A stretch of DNA of 64,000 nt from Flavobacteriales bacterium. Lineage in GTDB: Bacteria; Bacteroidota; Bacteroidia; CAIKAF01. How positions within the stretch are numbered: position 1 is the stretch's first letter; every line of letters starts with the position of its first letter. Positions 56,159-64,000 of the stretch are shown one piece after another. Under the pieces are notes generated by a model that had not been told where the DNA came from, did not search any database, and saw only the letters and a list, made by a program, of their open reading frames with translations. A program made the translations under genes and the position numbers. The stretch spans positions 1 through 64,000 of the forward strand of contig JAOABX010000005.1 in NCBI GenBank assembly GCA_026418175.1, written 5' to 3'.

Positions 56159-56802
56159 AACCGGGAGACTATGTAGTTTTTTTACATGAAAAAGGTGGCG
56201 GGAAAATTATCCGGATCGAAAACAATATTGCCTGGGTTGAAACCGATCAAGGAATTGACATTCCTTATCCCATTTCTGAACTTGTAATTATTGAAAAATC
56301 AGAAAAAAAGCCGATAAGTTCTAGTCTATCTACACCTATTATTAAAGAAAAAAAGAATGAAATAAAATTATCAAAACCTAACGAATCCGAATTTAACTGG
56401 GAATCGCTGGAAGAAAAGAAAATCCCTAAGATTAAAGATCCGAATTTTAGGGCTGATATTACATACATTGGTGAGTCACACCATCAAACAAAAATGTTTA
56501 AAAATTCCAACGAAGAAGTGTGGGAAACCGATCTTCATATTCATGAGCTGATGGATGATTTTGAGCGGCTAAGTCCCAGTGAAATTCTTGAAATTCAGAT
56601 AAAACACTTTCATGCCTTTATGGAAAAAGCCATTCGTCAAAAAATAAGAAGAGTAATCATAATTCACGGAGTAGGTACCGGTAGACTAAAAGCTGAGATA
56701 CAAGCAGCAGCATCAAAATATCCTACCCACTCAATTCACGATGCTCCTTTGAAAAAATATGGCAGGGGTGCTACCGAAATTTTGCTTCGAATATCAGGTT
56801 AG
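56155..56802 (+). CDS. Smr-domain protein (DUF2027-type)
   Basis: The 215-aa protein has an N-terminal SH3-like domain (GDYVVFLHEKGGGKIIRIEN ... PISELV, about 1-45), a charged linker, and a C-terminal Smr domain (about 130-215) with DLHIHEL and the HGVGTGRLKAEI motif. Smr domains bind or cut nucleic acids and occur at the end of MutS2; this one lacks the MutS part, as in the usual Bacteroidota family. It is probably a ribosome- or RNA-quality-control factor, which is inference. It converges on the DUF983 gene with a 4-bp overlap. Confidence 0.85.
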   Translation: MKPGDYVVFLHEKGGGKIIRIENNIAWVETDQGIDIPYPISELVIIEKSEKKPISSSLSTPIIKEKKNEIKLSKPNESEFNWESLEEKKIPKIKDPNFRADITYIGESHHQTKMFKNSNEEVWETDLHIHELMDDFERLSPSEILEIQIKHFHAFMEKAIRQKIRRVIIIHGVGTGRLKAEIQAAASKYPTHSIHDAPLKKYGRGATEILLRISG

Positions 56803-57200
56803 GAATGAAAGTGTTGACTTTTATATTTCGAAATTGCCTGTTTATCGTACTTAACAAAAAAATAAAGCCAAATAACTCGAGAATAGCGAAATAGCAAAGG
56901 GAATGTAAGCAATAAAGCACCAGCTATTACTCCAATATAAATTTCCCAACGATACCAATCAACAAAAGGAAACAGCGCTACAAATACAGCGATGCTAACA
57001 GCCACAGTTAATGCATAACTAACATATCCGGCACCAAAATAAAACCCGGGTTCAGGCTGATAATCAAGCCCACAAGCGGGACAATGTTGATGCATTTTAC
57101 CTGCATTACCCAAGTTATAAGCATTTTTATGCACGAATACGTCCCCTTCATGACAACGAGGACATTTCATTTGAGCGATGCTTACCAATGTTGAAGCCAT
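56799..57200 (-). CDS. DUF983 membrane protein
   Basis: The 133-aa protein has an N-terminal zinc-ribbon-like part with two CxxC pairs (KCPRCHEGDVF and HCPACGLDYQ), followed by two hydrophobic helices (about 60-82 and 86-106). This is the DUF983 pattern. Proteins of this type are often near cytochrome oxidase genes, but that is not so here. An exact CRP/FNR-type palindrome lies upstream at 57246-57263. Function is unknown. Confidence 0.87.
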   Translation of the reverse strand: MASTLVSIAQMKCPRCHEGDVFVHKNAYNLGNAGKMHQHCPACGLDYQPEPGFYFGAGYVSYALTVAVSIAVFVALFPFVDWYRWEIYIGVIAGALLLTFPLLFRYSRVIWLYFFVKYDKQAISKYKSQHFHS

Positions 57201-57217
57201 TACATAATATTTTAATG

Positions 57218-57225
57218 CAAATTTA
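57218..57225 (-). promoter_or_regulatory. -7 box of the DUF983 gene
   Basis: TAAATTTG on the minus strand matches TAnnTTTG and gives a predicted start near 57213, about 13 nt before the ATG at 57200. No TTG -33 box is present, which fits an activator-dependent promoter. Confidence 0.35.
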
Positions 57226-57245
57226 GAGCATCGCCATAAATGGGT

Positions 57246-57263
57246 ATGTGATTAAAATCACAT
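57246..57263 (-). promoter_or_regulatory. CRP/FNR-type palindrome upstream of DUF983
   Basis: ATGTGATTAAAATCACAT is a perfect 18-bp inverted repeat containing TGTGA-N6-TCACA. Its centre (57254.5) is about 41.5 bp upstream of the start predicted from the -7 box at 57218-57225, the classical class II activator position. A hairpin terminator role is unlikely, since the loop would be two bases. Confidence 0.5.
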
Positions 57264-57265
57264 GT

Positions 57266-57631
57266 TTAATTAAACAAATCTTCTAAGCTAACTACATCTC
57301 CGGGGCTATCCAAAAAAACGGCTTTATTATCTTTAACTACAATAGGCATTCGAATCATATCATGATTATGAGCCAAAACGGTTAACCAGTCATGCTCCGA
57401 CAAATCTGCATTTGCATAATCTTTCTGAAACTTTTCAGATTGCTCATTCACCATATCGCGTGCCGTGCAATTTAATTCTGCGGCCAACTCTTCCAACCTT
57501 CGAGGAGTTATTGGCTCTTTCATTAAATCTATTTCAACTATATGGTCATGCTGAGATTGTAACCATGCTAATGCTTTCTGATGAATTCGATTTTCACCAT
57601 CCATAAAAATCTTAATATAATTTGATGCCAT
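57266..57631 (-). CDS. ArsC/Spx-like thioredoxin-fold protein lacking the active cysteine
   Basis: The 121-aa product (from ATG 57631; a longer frame from 57649 is possible) has the ArsC/Spx layout: IKIFMDGENRIHQKALAWLQSQ at the first strand and helix, VEIDLMKEPITPRRLEELAAEL, TVLAHNHDMIRMPIVVKDNKAVF and a C-terminal helix. The catalytic cysteine expected near residue 12 (usually CxxC or CSxC) is replaced, within DGENRIHQK. Only one Cys (AELNCTARD) remains. It is probably not an arsenate reductase and may be a regulatory or structural relative. Confidence 0.7.
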   Translation of the reverse strand: MASNYIKIFMDGENRIHQKALAWLQSQHDHIVEIDLMKEPITPRRLEELAAELNCTARDMVNEQSEKFQKDYANADLSEHDWLTVLAHNHDMIRMPIVVKDNKAVFLDSPGDVVSLEDLFN

Positions 57632-57703
57632 ACTAACAATTTTTAGCAATGATACTTTCCATTTACTAAGGGAAAAATGACTTTTGTCAGTTTTTAATAA
57701 AAA

Positions 57704-57730
57704 TAAAAAAGAGGGTTAATGCCCTTTTTC
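57704..57730 (-). terminator. Terminator after the shorter beta-helix gene
   Basis: On the minus strand AAAAAGGG and CCCTCTTTTTT flank CATTAA, giving a short stem and T run 22 bp after the stop at 57752. Confidence 0.6.
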
Positions 57731-57751
57731 AAAAAAAATTCAGATAGAAAG

Positions 57752-59395
57752 CTATTTGATTAGTAGCTTTTGATGTACCGACTTATTATCAAAATAAAAA
57801 CTTATAAAATATAATCCCGTACTCAAACCCGCCAGATTTACATTCATCAAATTATCTCCTTCTTTAATTTCTGTACATATACTCCTAATAACCTTGTACT
57901 GGGCATCAGTGATAATCAAAATTAAACTAGAATTAACAACTGAATGAATATTCACACTTACATAATCAAAAGCCGGATTAGGAAAAACATTCAACTCAAA
58001 ATTCGTTGATTCTTCATAATCATCAATGCCTATGGAGCTATAAATAAAGTCAAAATATGGAGTTCCCAATGCAAGAGAGCCGGTTGCTGGCCTTAAATCA
58101 GGGTCTGAGTTATAATTACCAAACGGATTAATTAATTCAATTTCTTCAGATAAATGCAATGTATCATTGGTAAGCATCCCTCTATTTATAAAATCATTGG
58201 TTGATCCGATACAAAGAGTATCTGCATTGGATAGCCTCCAATCAAAATTGCAACCTGCAATGATGTTTGATCTAAAAGCAAGGGTATCTAAACAATAATT
58301 TGCAGCTGTATTTCTTCCATCTAATAAAAATCCGGCTGAAGGGAAGCCAACAAAAATTGAATTATAAACGCTTAATTTGGTATTTCTTCTTAAATGCAAC
58401 GCTCTTCTATAATTAGTATTTACAGTATCTCCATTTTGCGGATTGATAGGGCCGATGATGGTTACATTTGAAAAAGTAGGCCTGGTAGCAGGCATTCTGT
58501 AAGAACCATTTGCATCATTATCTGATTCGAAACCATTTGATCCCGATTGATCAGCAAAACGGGAGTCGCGAATGGCACAAGCAAATTGAACACGCCCACG
58601 AAAGCCATTATCTGTATCAAAATCATCATCTAGTCCTCGAAATGCAACCAGATACTTTGCATCTACTGTACCTCCAAACCATTCAAAAGAATCATCTCCG
58701 CTATAAGATACCTGCACATGGTCAATTTTAGTTTTACGCCCAACTGAATATAATGATAAACCATTGATCTCCGAATTAGGATCAGGGGTAAGTGAGATAC
58801 CACAAAACTCTATACGCACATAAGAAAAAACACCAGAAGAATCATCATCATTATTGCCACCATGAACTCCGGTTTGCGTAGATACATTTCCAATACCACC
58901 TTCTACAATAGCATTTGAACCAGCAATTAGATTATGCTTTGCAGCGCCACAAATTACAACACCTCCCCAGTCTCCATAATTTCTTAATCCCGGATTAGCA
59001 TTCGATGTGAAAACAATTGGCTGATTTGCTGTACCTTGTGCAAAAATTTTAGCACCCCGTTCAATCACTAAAGTACCTTTACCACTACCCCGAATAATCG
59101 TGCCGGGTTCAATTGTTAGCGTAGCTCCAGGTTTAACATAAATAATAGAATTATTCAAGTGATATACATTAGTATTTGTCCATGTAGTATTTGTGGTAAT
59201 ATTAGCTGTAATATTCACCGTAGTAGTTGGATATATTTTATATTGAGGATTAAATTCACACCAGTCATCAGTCCATCGAGGGGTTGGAGATGTTGCAAAT
59301 GCTCCTATGAATGAAGTTTCTTCCCAAAAATCTACTTGTGCCTCCAAATGAACTATATTCAAACAAAACAAAACAAAAAGAATTAATCTACGCAT
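57752..59395 (-). CDS. T9SS-secreted beta-helix protein (shorter tandem copy)
   Basis: From ATG 59395 the product is 547 aa: a signal peptide (ending near VHLEAQ), a right-handed beta-helix-like region (about 60-420) with repeated GT-x-I-x-G and SNVTI/VYNSIFVG patterns, and a T9SS sorting domain (LNVFPNPAFDYVSVN ... STGLYFISFYF). Its N-terminal about 400 residues are a close paralogue of the adjacent gene, sharing for example NITTNTTW, LTIEPGTIIRG, GDWGGVVICGAA, GVHGGxNDDDSSGVFSYV and GLSLYSVGRKTK. No catalytic residues are recognised. It lies after a terminator and probably has its own promoter. Confidence 0.82.
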   Translation of the reverse strand: MRRLILFVLFCLNIVHLEAQVDFWEETSFIGAFATSPTPRWTDDWCEFNPQYKIYPTTTVNITANITTNTTWTNTNVYHLNNSIIYVKPGATLTIEPGTIIRGSGKGTLVIERGAKIFAQGTANQPIVFTSNANPGLRNYGDWGGVVICGAAKHNLIAGSNAIVEGGIGNVSTQTGVHGGNNDDDSSGVFSYVRIEFCGISLTPDPNSEINGLSLYSVGRKTKIDHVQVSYSGDDSFEWFGGTVDAKYLVAFRGLDDDFDTDNGFRGRVQFACAIRDSRFADQSGSNGFESDNDANGSYRMPATRPTFSNVTIIGPINPQNGDTVNTNYRRALHLRRNTKLSVYNSIFVGFPSAGFLLDGRNTAANYCLDTLAFRSNIIAGCNFDWRLSNADTLCIGSTNDFINRGMLTNDTLHLSEEIELINPFGNYNSDPDLRPATGSLALGTPYFDFIYSSIGIDDYEESTNFELNVFPNPAFDYVSVNIHSVVNSSLILIITDAQYKVIRSICTEIKEGDNLMNVNLAGLSTGLYFISFYFDNKSVHQKLLIK

Positions 59396-59495
59396 CACAC
59401 TATGAATTAATGTTTTGTTACAATGATATATCAAAGTCTAAATATTTAGTAAATCATTAAGGTTAAATAAAAGTTACATAATAATAAACACATAT

Positions 59496-59531
59496 AAAAA
59501 AAAGCGAGGCCATATTGTAATAGGCCTCGCT
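59496..59531 (-). terminator. Rho-independent terminator between the two beta-helix genes
   Basis: On the minus strand AGCGAGGCC and GGCCTCGCT form a 9-bp perfect stem with an 11-nt loop, then TTTTTTTT. It lies 22 bp after the stop of the larger copy at 59553. Confidence 0.92.
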
Positions 59532-59552
59532 GATAAAATTTATTAAGCTAAA

Positions 59553-62105
59553 TTATTTGATAACCAGTTTAAACATTTTTGTTCCAAAATCAGTATCCAT
59601 AACAACCAAATACAAACCGGTATTCACACCTTGAACATCCAAAGTATAAATATTGAATCCGTTGGTAATTTCTAAATCAGAATAATTTTTTATAATTCTT
59701 CCGCTTATTTCAACCAACTTAATATTCATTGAACCTGAAGCAGATGCATTAAACACCAGTGTAGTGAAGTTTTCAGCTGGATTAGGATACAATTTTAATG
59801 AATTGAAATCAACAACTTCTTCTAAAGAAGCATAATAAGGGAAATTAGATGATACACCACTACATCCGTTAAAATCTGTAACTTCAACACTGTATTGACC
59901 ATTGGTTGATACTGTAATAGTAGATGATGTTTCACCTGCAATAGCATTACCATCTAAATACCACTGATATGATGCATAAGGTAAAGTTGTACTTAAAACA
60001 TTACCATCTTGCTCAATAACAGGGGAGGGATTTTCATAGATAGTAATTACCCCATTACTTGTAGCATTATTTGAACCATCAACAACTGTAAGTATTGTAG
60101 CATAGGTACCGGGAGTATTGTAAGTTACAGTTACCGTTTGCTGGTTGGAAGTTGAAGGAGTACCTCCAATAAATGTCCATGTATATGAATCAGCCCCTGA
60201 GGTTGTTGCTGTATAAGTAATAGAACCTCCTTCACAAATTGAATTGTCTGAGAATGTGAAAGCTGCTAAACCTGTTGTATATGAATATGGTGATGAAGTT
60301 GCTGTACAACCAAATGAATTTGAAACAACAACAGAATAATTACCAGCTACGGTATCAGCATTATAAGTTTGATTAGTAGCACCTGAAATTAAATTGCCAT
60401 TTAAATACCACTGATATCCGGCATAACTACCAGTTGAAAGCGTTGTTCCAGACTGAGTAATAACCGGAGTAGAAGGTAACGGATTAACAGTAATAATTGT
60501 TGTACTACTAGTAGATCCCAATGTATTTGTTACAGTTAAAGTAACAGTGTATGTACCAGGTGAATTAAATGTAGCAGTTGGTGAAACACTTGATGAACTT
60601 GATGGAGTTCCACCATTTATAGCCCAAGAAAAACTTGTAAACGACTGTGGATTTGCTGTAAATGTAACGGATTCACCCTGACAAATAGATGTAGAAGATG
60701 GAACAAATGAAGCATTAGGAGCAACAGCCAATGGATTTAATAATGAATGTGTGAAAGAAGCTCCAGAATTAGCCGGCGACCCGTTAGGGCGAGCATCAGG
60801 ATTTGTAGAATTATAAGGATCAACAAGATTTACTGAAGCAGTAGTATTTAACGTATCAACTTGATTATTCGAATTCATGAAAAATGTTCTAACTCCAGCA
60901 GAATTTGTCATACACAAAGTATCAGAAACAGGACTAGATGCCAAGCTCCAGTCGGTAGTCATCCCTGCCATGATACTATGCCTGTAAAATGAAGTATCTT
61001 GACAGTAATTTGTTACGGTTCTTCTTCCATCCATCAATATACCTGTTGGATAACCCATAAAAATGGAATTAAAGATGCTGGCCGCAGAATTTCTTCTAAA
61101 ATGAAGAGCTCTTCTGTATAAACTATTAATTGATACAGGATTTGATGTATTGATAGGTCCTACAATGGTTACGTTAGAAAATACGGGTGCTGTTTTAGGT
61201 GCACGTGTAGAACCATTAGCATCATTATCAACTTCAAAACCATTAGAACCCGATTGATCTGCAATAGCAGGATCACGCCAAGAAAAAGCAAATTGAACAC
61301 GACCTCTGTACCCTAAGTCACAATCAAAATCATCATCCCAACCTCTGAAAGCAACCAAGTAACGAGCGTCAACAGCTCCTCCAAACCATTCAAATGAATC
61401 ATCACCAGAATAGGAAACTTGAACGTGGTCTAGCTTGGTTTTTCTTCCCACTGAATATAGAGATAATCCATTAATTTCAGAGTTTGGATCAGGAGTAAGT
61501 GATATTCCACAGAATTCTATTCGAACATATGAAAATACTCCTGAAGAATCATCATCATTTGTTCCTCCATGAACTCCGGTTTGAGTAGATGCATCTCCAA
61601 TACCTCCTTCTACAATTGCATTAGGACCTGCTGTACTATTATGCCTCGCAGCACCACAAATTACCACTCCTCCCCAATCTCCATAATTGCGGGAACCTAC
61701 AGGTTTATTTGATGTAAATACAATGGGCTGCGATTCTGTACCTTGTGCAATAATTTTTGCACCACGCTCAACGCATAATGTTCCTTTTCCTGTTCCACGA
61801 ATAATTGTACCAGGTTCAATGGTTAATACAGCTGGTGGTTTTACATAAATAACCTCATCATTTAGTAAATAAACGTTACCAGATGTCCAAGTTGTATTTG
61901 TTGTAATATTAGAAACTACCTGAACTGTTGCTGTTGGATATGCCGTATTTTGAGGATTAAAATTACACCAGCCATCCGTCCAGCGTGGGGTTGGAGTTGG
62001 AGCAAATGCACCTCGGTAACTTGTGCTTTGAAAAAAAGGTGGTAAAGTCTGTGCTACAAAAGACAAACTGTAACAAACAAAGAATGCTGATAAAATTCTT
62101 TTCAT
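59553..62105 (-). CDS. T9SS-secreted beta-helix protein with PKD/Ig domains (larger tandem copy)
   Basis: From ATG 62105 the product is 850 aa. A signal peptide (YSLSFVAQ) is followed by a beta-helix-like domain (about 20-430), PKD domains with the WAINGGTPSSSSSVSPTATF and WTFIGGTPSTSNQQTVTV pattern (about 445-530 and 600-680), SprB-like WYLNGNLISGATN repeats and a T9SS sorting domain (LKLYPNPAENFTTLVF ... NTGLYLVVM). It is likely a surface adhesin or binding protein. ATG 62105 is chosen over 62126 because the predicted promoter starts transcription near 62119. It follows the TonB receptor by 105 bp. Confidence 0.85.
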   Translation of the reverse strand: MKRILSAFFVCYSLSFVAQTLPPFFQSTSYRGAFAPTPTPRWTDGWCNFNPQNTAYPTATVQVVSNITTNTTWTSGNVYLLNDEVIYVKPPAVLTIEPGTIIRGTGKGTLCVERGAKIIAQGTESQPIVFTSNKPVGSRNYGDWGGVVICGAARHNSTAGPNAIVEGGIGDASTQTGVHGGTNDDDSSGVFSYVRIEFCGISLTPDPNSEINGLSLYSVGRKTKLDHVQVSYSGDDSFEWFGGAVDARYLVAFRGWDDDFDCDLGYRGRVQFAFSWRDPAIADQSGSNGFEVDNDANGSTRAPKTAPVFSNVTIVGPINTSNPVSINSLYRRALHFRRNSAASIFNSIFMGYPTGILMDGRRTVTNYCQDTSFYRHSIMAGMTTDWSLASSPVSDTLCMTNSAGVRTFFMNSNNQVDTLNTTASVNLVDPYNSTNPDARPNGSPANSGASFTHSLLNPLAVAPNASFVPSSTSICQGESVTFTANPQSFTSFSWAINGGTPSSSSSVSPTATFNSPGTYTVTLTVTNTLGSTSSTTIITVNPLPSTPVITQSGTTLSTGSYAGYQWYLNGNLISGATNQTYNADTVAGNYSVVVSNSFGCTATSSPYSYTTGLAAFTFSDNSICEGGSITYTATTSGADSYTWTFIGGTPSTSNQQTVTVTYNTPGTYATILTVVDGSNNATSNGVITIYENPSPVIEQDGNVLSTTLPYASYQWYLDGNAIAGETSSTITVSTNGQYSVEVTDFNGCSGVSSNFPYYASLEEVVDFNSLKLYPNPAENFTTLVFNASASGSMNIKLVEISGRIIKNYSDLEITNGFNIYTLDVQGVNTGLYLVVMDTDFGTKMFKLVIK

Positions 62106-62123
62106 GATTTCAATTTTTTTTAG

Positions 62124-62151
62124 CAAAAGTATTTGCTTAACGTTAAGTCAA
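62124..62151 (-). promoter_or_regulatory. Promoter of the larger beta-helix gene, with palindromic spacer
   Basis: On the minus strand TTG (62151-62149), a 17-bp spacer and TACTTTTG (62131-62124) match the Bacteroidota promoter. The spacer contains the 12-bp palindrome CTTAACGTTAAG (62136-62147), placed where a regulator would block or remodel the promoter. A further GTTAAGC half site occurs at 62175-62181, 33 bp from the first. Confidence 0.55.
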
Positions 62152-62210
62152 ATGCAGGAAATTATTATATTAAAGTTAAGCAAGCAACCCTTGGAATGAA
62201 CACAATTATT

Positions 62211-64000
62211 TTAAAACTTAAAACCTATAGAAAAGGATATTTGCTGACCAACCCGTTGGCGGATCATTAAATTATCAACGGAATCGTCATATACATTGTT
62301 CAGATTATTATCCTGATAAAATATTCCGTCGTAAGCTATTAAATCTTTAAAGTTCAAACGCAATTCCAATGCTTTCTTAAGAAATGATTTAGTAATCTGG
62401 ACGTCTAATATAGGACGTGGATTTTCAATGATGGATGGATAATAATAATTACCTACCGACCATATTCTTGGCCCAATATAATTAAATGACAAAGTAAAAC
62501 CGAAATCATATTTTGAATCATTATATTGAATGGACGCATTGATGATATAAGGTGACTGACCTTGCATAGATCGTTGTTCTTCTGTTCCGGATAATGTATC
62601 AGCAACATTCACATTTGAATAAATGTATGCAAAATTGCCAATCAAGCTTAATCCATCAAAAAATCTTGCATGACTGTTTGATAATAATGAACCAATATTC
62701 ACTTTATATTCTAATTCTGCACCAGCTGCCAAAGCATATGGAACATTTATATACGTAAATGTTCGATTAGTAGCACCAGTAAACAATACTTTTTCAATAG
62801 GATTTTCAAAATACTTAAAGAATCCACTTACAGATACAATTTGTCCACCTTGAGGATACCATTCAAAACGTAAATCAGCATTCGTAATTTTTGTTCTTTT
62901 CAAATTTGAATTTCCGCCCGCCAGAGCAAAAATACTGTAATCGTAAAATGTAAATGGTGCCAATTCACGTGATTCTGGACGAGTAACCGTTTGAGAACCG
63001 GAAAGACGAATATTAAACTTAGGATGAAACCCATAAATTATATTAATTGATGGAAGAATATCATTCACGGTAGTATCCAAATTAATTGGTGTATCACCAG
63101 AAGTGTATGTGGTAAGGTTTTGTCTGAAACTTTCAAAGCGTGCCCCCCAAACAAATTTCAATTTATTATCAAAAAAAGAATTTTCGAGCTGGATATATCC
63201 GGCCGCTGTTGTAGCAAAATAGGCGTACGTATCAGATTTTCGTGTTACTTCTTTAATAACTAATCCTTGATTGCTAAAATGACTGCTTTGGAAAATAGTA
63301 TCAATAGCTGATACGGATATTTGTGGCATATCAGCACCACCTATACCATACGTAGTATACCCTAATACACGGGCTCCGAAATCACGGTCTTTATATTGTA
63401 AGTAGGAACCGATTTTTAATTCATGCCGCGTTGCTCCAATTTTAAAAGGATAACTAAAATCAAAGGTGCCTGAATAAATATTATCAATTTGATTAGAAAA
63501 GAATCTGGAAGCAATGGATTGTTGTACAGTACCCGAAAATGGTACAAAAAATGGTTGCAATGTATCGGTAGCATCTCTACGATATTGCAAGACTTTATAA
63601 TCTGGGATTATCCTATTCAAACGGCTGTATCCGGCTCCCCATTCAAATTTAATTTTTGATTTGGGTAAGGAATGTTCACCATTGAGGTGAGTAGATAATA
63701 ACATGTTTTGTGAGTAAAAGGTATTGTATGAACGAACATCAAATTGCTGATCTAAGATAATTCCTTCGCGGTAAGTATGCTGATCGTTAGTATTTACATT
63801 AAACATGTTTTTGAGGGTAATTCGGTTATTACTTCCATTGGGCTTGGATGAAATAAAGGCTACATTCCACAAAGCCCCCCATAGTGTATTAATGGTAAAT
63901 TGATTATCAAGATAACTTACCAACTTCCCCACCAAATCAAAATCATTACGTTCAATCTCTCTTCGGGTGAACATATTATTGTATGTTAACCCAAACACAC
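62211..64000 (-). CDS. TonB-dependent receptor, C-terminal part
   Basis: An open frame of at least 595 codons runs in from the right edge and stops at 62211. It is rich in alternating aromatic and polar strands typical of an outer-membrane barrel and ends with GQQISFSIGFKF, a TonB-receptor C terminus with terminal Phe. Motifs such as NIIYGFHPKFNIRLSGSQTVTRPESRELAPF match the barrel of TonB-dependent receptors. The plug domain is off the window. It lies upstream of the two beta-helix T9SS genes on the same strand, so the three may work together in uptake of a surface-bound substrate. Confidence 0.9.
   Translation of the reverse strand, partial: VFGLTYNNMFTRREIERNDFDLVGKLVSYLDNQFTINTLWGALWNVAFISSKPNGSNNRITLKNMFNVNTNDQHTYREGIILDQQFDVRSYNTFYSQNMLLSTHLNGEHSLPKSKIKFEWGAGYSRLNRIIPDYKVLQYRRDATDTLQPFFVPFSGTVQQSIASRFFSNQIDNIYSGTFDFSYPFKIGATRHELKIGSYLQYKDRDFGARVLGYTTYGIGGADMPQISVSAIDTIFQSSHFSNQGLVIKEVTRKSDTYAYFATTAAGYIQLENSFFDNKLKFVWGARFESFRQNLTTYTSGDTPINLDTTVNDILPSINIIYGFHPKFNIRLSGSQTVTRPESRELAPFTFYDYSIFALAGGNSNLKRTKITNADLRFEWYPQGGQIVSVSGFFKYFENPIEKVLFTGATNRTFTYINVPYALAAGAELEYKVNIGSLLSNSHARFFDGLSLIGNFAYIYSNVNVADTLSGTEEQRSMQGQSPYIINASIQYNDSKYDFGFTLSFNYIGPRIWSVGNYYYPSIIENPRPILDVQITKSFLKKALELRLNFKDLIAYDGIFYQDNNLNNVYDDSVDNLMIRQRVGQQISFSIGFKF

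Noticed and set aside
58000-62000. Beta-helix genes as possible phage tail or pectate lyase enzymes
   Set aside because: T9SS sorting domains, a TonB neighbour and absence of lyase active-site residues argue for host surface proteins.

Overview
The window is 64 kb of compact, AT-rich DNA from a member of the Bacteroidota, probably a gliding or environmental lineage such as Chitinophagales or Flavobacteriales (the order is inference). Evidence for the phylum: six secreted proteins end in a type IX secretion (T9SS) C-terminal sorting domain; there is a TonB-dependent receptor; start codons lack Shine-Dalgarno sequences; and several genes have the Bacteroidota promoter TTG-N17..21-TAnnTTTG. I see no transposase, phage, CRISPR, restriction system, rRNA or tRNA. 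The region reads as chromosomal core plus cell-surface genes, densely packed, with many 1-14 bp overlaps.

Layout. 1-3.4 kb (minus): rmuC, an M1 metallopeptidase and the start of another secreted protein. 3.5-12.7 kb: cdsA, a T9SS protein, an acetyltransferase, a site-2 protease, a large membrane glycosyltransferase-like protein, a three-gene Cys/His-rich set that looks metal-related (10.2-12.0 kb) and psd. 12.7-18.9 kb (minus): ndh, a secreted M28 peptidase, a Cys-rich membrane-anchored protein, and hutH overlapping hisS. 19-23.3 kb: lipoproteins and a small phenylacetate-type set (paaZ, a monooxygenase-like protein, an enoyl-CoA hydratase). 23.4-31.9 kb (plus): a heme-protein-like membrane protein, a T9SS subtilase, prolyl oligopeptidase, ankyrin protein, and two heptose genes (hddA-like, gmhA-like). 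32-40.6 kb (minus): polysaccharide genes (rfbC, wzc-like BY-kinase, wza-like, GT4) followed by asnB and lpd. 40.8-45.3 kb (plus): glmM, cysteine desulfurase, MBL hydrolase, porin. 45.3-49.8 kb (minus): the methionine operon metY-osmC-metX-hom. 50-56.8 kb (plus): flippase, a 55-aa membrane protein, an exported SAM methyltransferase, a T9SS GH18 protein, a paraoxonase-like lipoprotein and an Smr protein. 56.8-64 kb (minus): DUF983, an ArsC/Spx-like protein without its cysteine, two tandem beta-helix T9SS proteins and a TonB receptor cut by the right edge.

Most notable is the leader of the methionine operon. Reading toward metY it holds a promoter, a clear SAM-I riboswitch, a 37-codon ORF that ends in six cysteine codons (SCCCCMCCWM), and then two overlapping inverted repeats followed by a T run. 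This has the logic of a cysteine-responsive transcription attenuator placed in series with a SAM riboswitch. Other regulatory signals worth checking are a perfect CRP/FNR-type palindrome about 41.5 bp upstream of the predicted start of the DUF983 transcript, and a 12-bp palindrome in the promoter spacer of the larger beta-helix gene.
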